NCBI GenBank assembly: GCA_023474015.1
Contig: JAMCYN010000172.1
Coordinates: 45,248 to 53,491 of the forward strand
DNA length: 8,244 bases
Reading direction: 5' to 3'
Origin: Armatimonadota bacterium
GTDB lineage: Bacteria; Armatimonadota; UBA5829
Shown: positions 1-6,000 of the stretch, piece by piece
Layout: each line of letters starts with the position of its first letter
Position numbering within the stretch: position 1 is the first letter of the stretch
The notes under the pieces: generated by a model
The model's input: the letters and a program-made list of their open reading frames with translations, nothing else
The model's database searches: none
Told to the model about the DNA's origin: nothing
Program-made: the position numbers and the translations under genes

Positions 1-93
1 CAGGCGAAGAATCTGCTTTTGGGCCTTGGTTATCGAGCATACGTTCGGTGCAAAGCGGATGCTTCGTCGTGCCTCCTCAGCATGACAAGGATT
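1..93. repeat. Palindromic repeat, copy 1 (left end cut by window edge)
   Basis: The right 43 bases (51-93) are identical to 246-288 in copy 2, and the left end (1-19) matches 192-210 of copy 2, so the same unit is present and its outer left arm lies before base 1. The two arms are imperfect inverted repeats: the right arm ending in CATGACAAG pairs with a left arm that begins CTTGTCATTCTGAG in copy 2. The centre (20-50) differs from the other copies. The segment between copies 1 and 2 (94-174) holds no gene that I can support. It does contain ACCGAACGTATG (142-153), an exact 12-base inverted match to 38-49 in the centre of copy 1, and another CATGACAA fragment at 121-128, possibly remnants of further copies. 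Confidence 0.85.
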
Positions 94-174
94 ATGGCTT
101 CGGCATGATGGCATAGGGAGCATGACAATGTGGGAGCGAGAACCGAACGTATGGATTACCGCAAAGTCATAGGT

Positions 175-288
175 CTTGTCATTCTGAGCCGCAGGCGAAG
201 AATCTGCTTTGCACCGGTGGCATGTGCATAGCCGAGGGTCCGGTTCAAAGCGGATGCTTCGTCGTGCCTCCTCAGCATGACAAGGATT
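175..288. repeat. Palindromic repeat, copy 2 (complete)
   Basis: This is a complete unit of about 110 bases. The left arm (175-210) begins CTTGTCATTCTGAGCC and continues GCAGGCGAAGAATCTGCTTT. The right arm (246-284) is its imperfect inverse, ending CTCAGCATGACAAG. The arms pair over about 37 bases with a few mismatches and a short bulge. The centre carries further nested pairing (ACCGG at 213-217 with CCGGT at 240-244; GGC at 219-221 with GCC at 231-233), so the whole unit could fold as a long hairpin or cruciform. GGATT after the right arm is also shared by copies 1 and 3. The unit ends 17 bases before the start codon of the GIY-YIG gene. No transposase lies inside it; it resembles a small non-autonomous palindromic element. 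Confidence 0.88.
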
Positions 289-292
289 CAAG

Positions 293-298
293 AAAGGA
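293..298 (+). promoter_or_regulatory. Ribosome binding site of the GIY-YIG gene
   Basis: AAAGGA lies 7 bases before the ATG at 306. It decides the start: the same frame is open back to an ATG at 222, but that upstream part is only translation of palindromic repeat copy 2 and lies before the conserved domain. Confidence 0.65.
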
Positions 299-305
299 CG
301 CGCTG

Positions 306-647
306 ATGAAGTACTACTATGTCTACATCCTCAGCAGCCGCTCTCGCACTCTCTACATCGGCGTGACCAACGATCTGACCCGAAGAGTCCTGGAGCATAA
401 ATCGAAGCAGATTCCGGGCTTCACGGCCAAGTACAACATCGACCGGCTCGTATACTTCGAAGAGCACCCAAGCATCAACGATGCAATCGCGCGTGAAAAA
501 CAGCTCAAGGGATGGCTGCGTAAACGAAAGGTTGCCTTAATCGAGTCCACAAACCCGACATGGGAAGACCTTTGTGTGACGCATGGCTTGTCGGCTCAGA
601 ATGACAGTGTGCCGAGGCTTGGCATAAAGCACGGTGCGTCAAAGTGA
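306..647 (+). CDS. Small GIY-YIG nuclease-domain protein
   Basis: This is a 113-residue single-domain GIY-YIG protein of the stand-alone type related to the UvrC N-terminal nuclease domain. The core is complete: YVYIL at residues 5-9 and LYIGVT at 16-21 are the GIY and YIG strands, R26/R27 and H31 follow in the TRRVLEHK helix, and E64 in AIAREKQLKGW is the expected metal-binding glutamate. The NPTWEDL block at 83-89 is where such proteins usually end. Known relatives cut or nick DNA; the cellular role of these small versions is mostly unassigned. Residues 91-113 look unconserved, and residues 96-101 are encoded by a tip of the neighbouring palindromic repeat. The gene directly follows two repeat copies and ends one base before the stop of the convergent dinB. 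It could be a nuclease that helps spread or process the repeats, or an ordinary housekeeping GIY-YIG protein beside a repeat-rich site. Family assignment is firm; function is inference. Confidence 0.88.
   Translation: MKYYYVYILSSRSRTLYIGVTNDLTRRVLEHKSKQIPGFTAKYNIDRLVYFEEHPSINDAIAREKQLKGWLRKRKVALIESTNPTWEDLCVTHGLSAQNDSVPRLGIKHGASK
592..607 (-). repeat. Solo tip of the palindromic repeat inside the GIY-YIG C-terminus
   Basis: The 16 bases here are the exact reverse complement of the outer left end of copy 3 (2118-2133, CTGTCATTCTGAGCCG). Only the tip is present; bases further inward diverge. It lies in frame in the GIY-YIG gene, encoding residues 96-101 (S-A-Q-N-D-S) after the conserved domain. 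A 7-base inverted pair, TGACGCA (577-583) and TGCGTCA (635-641), encloses this segment. Confidence 0.7.
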
Positions 648-648
648 T

Positions 649-1848
649 TTATCGCAGAAAGCCGTGGGTTTTCTGGCGGGCCCTGATATCCAACAGGCAG
701 GCACGCCTGATGGCGCCCTCTCCATACCTGTCATTAATCGCATCCATAGTCTTCAACAACTCCCTCCGCCGTGGGTCGGCGAACAGGCTTCCCTGGCGCA
801 TCCCCCTCGACAGGCTGGATACGGACACTCCAACCAGGCGGATCGGGCGTCTGTCGCGCTGGTATTGTTGATGGAGGATCGCTCGGGCAACCTGATAGAT
901 GGCGTATCCGTCATCCAGGTGGTCGGAGACACTCTTCTGCCGGCAAAACCCGTGCATATCACCATAGCGAAGGACCAGCGTTACAGTCCGCCCCGCATAG
1001 CGATGTTCCCTCAGCCGGCGGCCGACCATTTCCGAGAGCCGCAGTAAGTGGCTGCTGATAACGTTCCAGTCCCGTGTATTCCGCGAAAGCGTATACGAGT
1101 GCCCGACAGATTTGGCGTCCGGCTGACTGTAGTATGGGACTATCGACGAGCGATCTATCCCATTGCCCATGTCATGGAGGATTTCGCCGTTGACTCCGAA
1201 CCGCCGCTTTAGCATCTCCCTCGGAGTTCGGCCGAGTTGGCCCGCGGTTGTGATCCCGAGCCGCTCCAGGGAAACTTTTGTCTTGCCGCCGATTCCATGA
1301 AGCTCCTCGACCGGCAGGTCCTCAAGGAGCTTTCTCACCTCTTCCGGCCTGATTTCCACCAATCCGTCCGGCTTTTGCATCCCGGCGGCGAGCTTGGCAA
1401 GGAGTTTATTCGGCCCGATCCCCACCGAGCATGTCAGTCCCAGTTCCGCCCGTATCCGCCGCTTGATGGCTCGGGCCGTCTCACGAGCGCCGCCGAAGAT
1501 ATCCATAGTATTGGTGATATCCAGGAAGCACTCATCAATGGAATAAACCTCCACCATGTCCGTATAATCCATAAATATGCGGGTGATTCGCCGGGAGGTG
1601 TCCACATATTTCTCCGAATTGCCCTCGACAATGATGGCGTCCGGGCACCGCATAACGGCTTCGATCATGGACATCGCGGAACGGATTCCATATGGGCGAG
1701 CTTCATAACTGGCCGCCGCCACCACCGATCTCGTGCCGGGCGCGCCTCCGACCAGCACGGGTTTGCCGCGCAGGCTGGGGTTACATCCCTGCTCGACGCT
1801 GGCAAAGAAAGCGTTCATATCAATTAGAAGAATAGTCCTGTGTTTCAT
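649..1848 (-). CDS. dinB: Y-family DNA polymerase IV (translesion polymerase)
   Basis: This 399-residue protein has the full DinB layout and copies damaged DNA templates with low fidelity. The palm motif LIDMNAFFASVEQ (8-20) supplies metal ligand D10 and the probable steric gate F15; SIDE at 103-106 supplies catalytic D105 and E106. SYEARPYGIRSAM (47-59) is the conserved finger segment, LPVEELHGIGGKT (178-190) the helix-hairpin-helix thumb, and residues from about 245 to 345 the little finger. QGSLF at 352-356 fits a sliding-clamp binding motif. The ATG at 1848 is chosen because it overlaps the stop of the upstream gene (ATGA) and leaves the usual short N-terminus; an ATG 9 codons upstream is less likely. 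It is the second gene of a probable SOS operon. The 3' end lies one base from the convergent GIY-YIG gene, and no clear terminator hairpin with a T-run was seen between them. Confidence 0.95.
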   Translation of the reverse strand: MKHRTILLIDMNAFFASVEQGCNPSLRGKPVLVGGAPGTRSVVAAASYEARPYGIRSAMSMIEAVMRCPDAIIVEGNSEKYVDTSRRITRIFMDYTDMVEVYSIDECFLDITNTMDIFGGARETARAIKRRIRAELGLTCSVGIGPNKLLAKLAAGMQKPDGLVEIRPEEVRKLLEDLPVEELHGIGGKTKVSLERLGITTAGQLGRTPREMLKRRFGVNGEILHDMGNGIDRSSIVPYYSQPDAKSVGHSYTLSRNTRDWNVISSHLLRLSEMVGRRLREHRYAGRTVTLVLRYGDMHGFCRQKSVSDHLDDGYAIYQVARAILHQQYQRDRRPIRLVGVSVSSLSRGMRQGSLFADPRRRELLKTMDAINDRYGEGAIRRACLLDIRARQKTHGFLR

Positions 1849-2093
1849 CCCGCGCTGACCCTGCCCAACGACCACTCGAGCGTATTAGAATTAAAGCACA
1901 GCTCATAGGTATTGACGCCGTCGGTAACAGAATAGTGGCGCAGTTTGGATATCCCCTGGGCGCTGCACCAGGTAAAGCAGACCTGCTTGACTCTGTAGCG
2001 CCTGTTGCGCCACACGAACCAGACAGGCACGGCCTTGCGATTCTCGAACGCCGCCCCCACACGTATGCTCTCGTCTATAGTTACCGCTTCCAT
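1845..2093 (-). CDS. Small DUF6504-like protein preceding dinB
   Basis: This 82-residue protein has no signal peptide or membrane segment. Its pattern, an N-terminal IDESIRV, then VPVWFVWRNRRYRVKQV (about 22-38) and a C-terminal YELCFNSNTLEWSLGRV (about 63-79), resembles from memory the small DUF6504 proteins found beside translesion polymerase genes: an 'x-FVWR-x-R-x-YxV' strand, a middle segment with a Cys/Trp, and a closing 'YEL-x-F-(8)-W-x-L' strand. The function of that family is not established. GAGG sits 5 bases before the ATG at 2093. Its stop overlaps the dinB start (ATGA), so the two are probably translationally coupled, suggesting an accessory role in damage tolerance. The family assignment rests on pattern recognition only; the reality of the gene is better supported by the RBS, the overlap and the promoter upstream. 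Confidence 0.75.
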   Translation of the reverse strand: MEAVTIDESIRVGAAFENRKAVPVWFVWRNRRYRVKQVCFTWCSAQGISKLRHYSVTDGVNTYELCFNSNTLEWSLGRVSAG

Positions 2094-2102
2094 GTAAACC
2101 TC

Positions 2103-2122
2103 GACAGCTTAAATACGCTGTC
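2103..2122. repeat. Short inverted repeat before the DUF6504-like gene
   Basis: GACAGC (2103-2108) and GCTGTC (2117-2122) form a perfect 6-base inverted pair with an 8-base AT-rich spacer, just upstream of the ribosome binding site. Its right arm overlaps the outer edge of palindromic repeat copy 3, so it may be accidental. It could act as an operator or a small leader hairpin; there is no evidence for either. Confidence 0.35.
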
Positions 2123-2226
2123 ATTCTGAGCCGCAGGCGAAGAATCCGCTTTTCACTGAAGTGTCCTACTACTACGAAGGGCCAAAAGCAGATCCTTCGT
2201 CGTTCCTCCTCAGGATGACAAGGATT
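2118..2226. repeat. Palindromic repeat, copy 3, in the leader of the dinB operon
   Basis: The left arm (2118-2153) begins CTGTCATTCTGAGCC and continues GCAGGCGAAGAATCCGCTTTT. The right arm (2184-2222) is the imperfect inverse, ending in CCTCAGGATGACAAG, followed by the shared GGATT. The unit is the same family as the copies at 1-93 and 175-288, with the same length and layout but diverged arms and an unrelated 30-base centre. It lies between the predicted promoter (2242-2270) and the DUF6504-like start (2093), so most of the predicted 5' leader RNA would be this hairpin. Confidence 0.88.
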
Positions 2227-2241
2227 AAAGCCCACGCTCAT

Positions 2242-2270
2242 ATTATGCCCATCGAACAGATGTTTGTCAA
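2242..2270 (-). promoter_or_regulatory. Sigma-70-type promoter for the DUF6504-like/dinB operon
   Basis: Read on the minus strand, TTGACA (2270-2265) is a perfect -35 and CATAAT (2247-2242) a five-of-six -10, with an ideal 17-base spacer. Transcription would start near 2235, giving a leader of about 140 bases before the ATG at 2093. It is the only strong promoter-like pair I recognised between VanW and this operon. The rest of the gap, 2271-2346, holds no gene and no clear terminator for the VanW operon. Confidence 0.75.
2253..2266. promoter_or_regulatory. Probable LexA (SOS) box
   Basis: CGAACAGATGTTTG matches the Gram-positive-type LexA consensus CGAAC-N4-GTTCG at nine of ten defined positions, the only deviation being T for C in the right half. 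It lies in the spacer of the predicted promoter and overlaps the last two bases of the -35, an effective place for repression. It controls a DNA-damage polymerase operon, a classic SOS target. No lexA gene is in the window, so the species' own box is unverified. Confidence 0.72.
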
Positions 2271-2346
2271 GGGGTACATGCACAAATGTATACTGTGATT
2301 TCGGTAGGCTTCGGCAGCATGCTACGTGAAGCAACAATGGGGTTGT

Positions 2347-3093
2347 CTAAGGGGAATGTTTGGGGTAGGTATCCCTGCTGATCAGATCAATCCGCGTGCC
2401 CCCGCCCTTCCAATTCACGAACTTGCGTGTGATCACGGTCCCGTCCCCGGCGGTCTCGGTGCGAATCTCGCACGCGCGGTCGGGGCCTTTACCCAGTATG
2501 CTCACCGTAAAACGATTCTCCGAACACTTGGCGTGGAGCCGGAGCGGGTAGCCGGTGGTGTTGACGAACTTCAGATCGGCTATACCGAAGGCGGTGGTCG
2601 CGTCGCGGCCTGGCGGGACTGATGAAACCCTCCGGCTGTGCGCGTGGCGCTCGGTGATCTTGAGGTCCGAAAGGAGCACGGCGTTATACAGAGTCGATGA
2701 GACCTGGCAGACCCCGCCGCCCCATTCGGGCCGCAGTTCGCCGGCCACTATCGCCGGAGCGCGCATGTAGCCCTGCTCCATTCCGCACAACCCGACCGCC
2801 CCGTTGAATGAGAACTCCGCGCCGGGCCTGATCGTAATAACGTCGATCTTCGACGCCGCCCGGACGATGTTGTGCCGCTGCTCGGGGCTGCGCGGGGCGA
2901 GATCCGTCGAGAATGAGCCGATGACCTTTAGCGAGGTCACATCAACCAGCGCGAACGCCATCGCCGCCGCGCAGGCGATCACGATAATGCAGATTGCAGA
3001 ATGCAGATTACAGATTGACCTGGCGATGCGAGTTCCCTTCATTCTGCATTCTGCAATCTGCAATCTGCAATCCTTCTGTTCCCCATCCCTCAT
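2347..3093 (-). CDS. VanW-family protein, membrane-anchored or secreted
   Basis: This 248-residue protein carries the VanW domain (about 57-200). Hallmarks are GAEFSFN (91-97), GYMRAPAIVAGEL (108-120), GGGVCQVSSTLYNA (125-138) and ERHAHSRRVSSVPPGRDAT (148-166). VanW was named from some vancomycin-resistance clusters, but its biochemical role is unknown; it is not by itself a sign of resistance. A hydrophobic segment at about residues 32-49 is a signal peptide or anchor, placing the domain outside the membrane. The ATG at 3093 overlaps the stop of the macroglobulin gene (ATGA), with AGGAGG at 3105-3110, 11 bases upstream. Residues about 8-36 are encoded by an inserted palindromic repeat, so the N-terminus is unusual; an internal ATG at 3042 is an alternative start. 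It is the last gene of the operon. Confidence 0.9.
   Translation of the reverse strand: MRDGEQKDCRLQIAECRMKGTRIARSICNLHSAICIIVIACAAAMAFALVDVTSLKVIGSFSTDLAPRSPEQRHNIVRAASKIDVITIRPGAEFSFNGAVGLCGMEQGYMRAPAIVAGELRPEWGGGVCQVSSTLYNAVLLSDLKITERHAHSRRVSSVPPGRDATTAFGIADLKFVNTTGYPLRLHAKCSENRFTVSILGKGPDRACEIRTETAGDGTVITRKFVNWKGGGTRIDLISRDTYPKHSP
2986..3072. repeat. Inverted repeat of CAATCTGCAATCTGC-type motifs within the VanW N-terminus
   Basis: Two clusters of short tandem motifs face each other: a left arm with TGCAGATTGCAGAATGCAGA (2988-3007) and its exact 20-base reverse complement at 3043-3062, separated by 35 bases. Both arms extend further imperfectly with more copies of the same 7-8-base motif (TCTGCAA, TCTGCAT), to about 2986 and 3072. 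This family is unrelated in sequence to the repeat at 1-93, 175-288 and 2118-2226. It is read in frame, encoding CRLQIAECR and ICNLHSAIC in VanW. Confidence 0.9.
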
Positions 3094-6000
3094 CTGACGA
3101 CCAGCCTCCTCTCGTCAGTATGCGCATAAATGTCCGGCTCGAACGCGCCCTGGGCGACCGCGGGCATCACATGGAACGTGCCCTTGATCTCGGGACGGAA
3201 GTCGTATTCAATGGAGCGCCTGCCCTTGTGAACACCGGCGATGGAGAAGCTCATGCGGTTGTCGTGCGGGGTCTCGCCGCTCCACCAGTAGTCCCAGGAG
3301 TAATCGTATTCATCATAGAAGGAATCATGCGCCCTTTGCACGATCTCGCAGCCGGATGGGAGCATGTCATCGACCTTCAGATACTGGAAGTCCTTGGGTG
3401 AGACAATGGTGATCTTGCATCGGATAAGCTCCCCCACCCGCGCGGTGTCGCCGAGCGGCACGGGCTTGTAGACGAGGCCTTCCTTGGGGTCCTTGACCAG
3501 GTTCAAACGGTAGTATTCGCGGTAGATCGATATCCTCCCGTCACGCCTGGGCAGGTTCTCGCCGGCGGGGTAATACGTGAGATTCGCCCAGTAGAACAGC
3601 TCGCCGACGCCGATCTTCTCGATCTTGATGACATTGCGCCCCTCACGAATCACGCTCGACGGGAGCTTTACCCGAAGCTCGAGCCGGTAGAGATCAGCGG
3701 GAGTCATCGAGAACTCACGGACGAGCTTGCCATTCACATAGGCCCGCGCGGTGTAGTCGGGAGTCGGGGCCTTGTGATATATCAGATAGTCCGCGAGGCC
3801 GTAGACGACCGACGCCGTGTCATAGTTCGCGTCATACCGGTCACCCTTACGGCTCGCGATCAGCCACCGAACGGCCTTGACCACGCACGGGTTCTCCGGG
3901 TCGACGGCCAGCAGCGCGCGAAGGGCGTAGGCGGTGGTCTCATACCTATTACATGAATAAAACCCCCACTCGAACATCTCCGGCCAGAAGCAGTGCATCC
4001 GGGTAACCGTCGCGCCCTTGATCAGCTTCGGCACGAGGCTCCGCGCACGGTCGCGTTGGCTCATCTCATTCAACGAGAGGATCATCAGCGCCAGGCTGTA
4101 GTTTTGCAGCTTCTTGTCAGCAAGTATCTTATCCACCCACGCGGGGTTTGCCTTCCCGGCGAGCGCGAGGACATAGACCATGGTCGCGCGCTTGCCCAGG
4201 TCGCCTACATCCGGCAGAGCGTCCAGTGTGGCCTTGATGCCGAGCTTGATCACATCGTCTCTCACGGGTAGCCCCGCCTGCTTCGCGCGCATCAGGCCGT
4301 AGACAACGTAGGCGGTCATCCACTCATCCTTGCCGCCGAACTGGTCCCAGCCCCATCCACCGCCAGGCAACTGCCAGTTATAGATGTTCTTCAAGTCGTG
4401 GTCCACGAGCTTGCGAATCTTCGCGATCTGCTCGGAAGATGACGCGCCAAGCTGCTTCATCGCCTGATACATCACCACGTTCGGCAGCAGGATGTCCATT
4501 ATCCCCTCGGCTGACTCATACCTGTAGTCCTCGACGGCCTGGGTAATGCCGAGAGCGGCCCCGGCAACACTCGGCGCGAATCCCATCTCCAGTCCGCCCG
4601 CTTCCTTGACGATGCCGGGCGGGACGTTCAACGCGAACTCGGCGCTCGTGCCATTCACCTCGCCTGAATCGGACACGTTCTCCGGCACTCCGTGAGCGAG
4701 AACGGGAACCTCCATCTCCATCGCGTCCTGGTCACCTTGCCCCTGCGCGTAGACGGTGACCTTAGCCGTGCCGACTGACGGTACCTCCGCCTGCCACTCG
4801 ACGCGCCCCACACCGTTACTCGCGATTTTGATCGTCCGCGCGGTATCGCCGTCGATGCGTATGCCGGTCACCTTGAGCCATACTCGCACGCTCTGCTCGC
4901 GGTCGGTGTAGTTGTGAACGACCGCCGAGAGAGTGATATCGTCCCGCTGCCTGAAGAAGCGCGGGGTCTGCATCCGCACCATCAGGTTCTTCGTGACTAT
5001 GACCTTATGGATGGCCCCGCCGACGCGCGTATCCGACGTGACCGCCCGCGCGGTGGCCCGCCAGGTAGTGAGATTATCCGGCATCTTGAAAGAGACGCTC
5101 GCGCCGCCGCCGGAGTCGGTCATAATGGTCGGGTTCCAGTAGGCGGTATCCGGGAAGTACTTGCGGACCTTGCCCTGGAACTTGTCCTCGCCGCCGTAGT
5201 AGTCCTCCGAAAAGCTGAACGAGGTCTCCACCATATTCCACACCGGCGCGTAGAAGAACCTCTGGATGTTCGGGGTTTTGTCTTCGCGGATGGCGTAGAC
5301 GCTCTCATCAACGACCCCCAGCGAGACCTCCGCCGGAACGCCCTTGCCTGTGTGATCGAGAGTGGTTATGCGATAGGTCGCGGTTTCGCCGGGCAGGTAG
5401 CGCGGCTTGTCGGAGGCGAGCTTGACCGTCAGGAAGTTCTCCCTGGGCGTAACGAGTATCGGCTTGGAGGCCGTGGACGACTTCTTTCCGCTTATCAGGC
5501 AGACCGAGGCGAACGCGTTGGGCATATACTCGGCCCTGATCGGCACTTCGATCATCCTGGTCGATGATGTCAGGTGAATCACCCGCTGATCAAACAGCCT
5601 GCGGCCCTCGATGGTGAACAATATGTATGAATCCTTGGCGGGGCTGTTGATCACGATCTTCGCCGTGTCGCCGACGCTGTATAGCTTCTTGTCCAGAGTA
5701 AGCTCCAGCGCCGGAGCCTCGTAGCCTTCTCCGCCCCAGGTTTCATCGGCGACCCAGAGCCAGCTCGTATCCGCAACCTTGTTACCTTGTCGATCAGTCG
5801 CGTCCACCCTGATTTTGAGCTCGCCCTGTTTCTTTGGTCGGAACTCCACTACACCCCGGCCTCTGGAATCGAGCGTGATCTCGCGACGGTCGATTCGGCG
5901 GGTGCGCCCGCGCAGTCTGCCGCCCTCGACATGCATATCGGCGGAAACCGTGACGCGAACGTTCCCAACTGTCTTGCGATCATAGTCCACGGCGTATACG

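Noticed and set aside
176..203. Promoter-like TTGTCA-N16-AAGAAT within the left arm of repeat copy 2, pointing at the GIY-YIG gene.
   Set aside because: The -10 matches only four of six and the pair is part of the repeat consensus present elsewhere, so it is probably chance; no other evidence for a start site there.
222..305. N-terminal extension of the GIY-YIG frame back to ATG 222.
   Set aside because: It is translation of the right half of repeat copy 2, precedes the conserved domain, and the ATG at 306 has a good ribosome binding site at proper spacing.
1..305. CRISPR-like array because two repeat copies occur close together.
   Set aside because: The units are ~110-base palindromes with variable centres, not short direct repeats with uniform spacers, and another copy lies 1.8 kb away; no cas genes.
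1237..1827. Plus-strand open frame of 196 codons opposite dinB.
   Set aside because: Antisense to the catalytic core of a confidently identified polymerase; no domain recognised.
1903..2337. Minus-strand frame of 144 codons crossing the promoter and repeat copy 3.
   Set aside because: It would cover the promoter, the repeat and part of the DUF6504-like gene in another frame; the translation is repeat-derived and has no domain.
2347..3093. Vancomycin resistance gene because of the VanW name.
   Set aside because: VanW domains occur widely without resistance; no vanH, vanA/B-type ligase or vanX is present.
4914..5567. Plus-strand open frame of 217 codons opposite the macroglobulin gene.
   Set aside because: Same reason: it mirrors conserved A2M coding sequence and has arginine-rich, domain-free translation.
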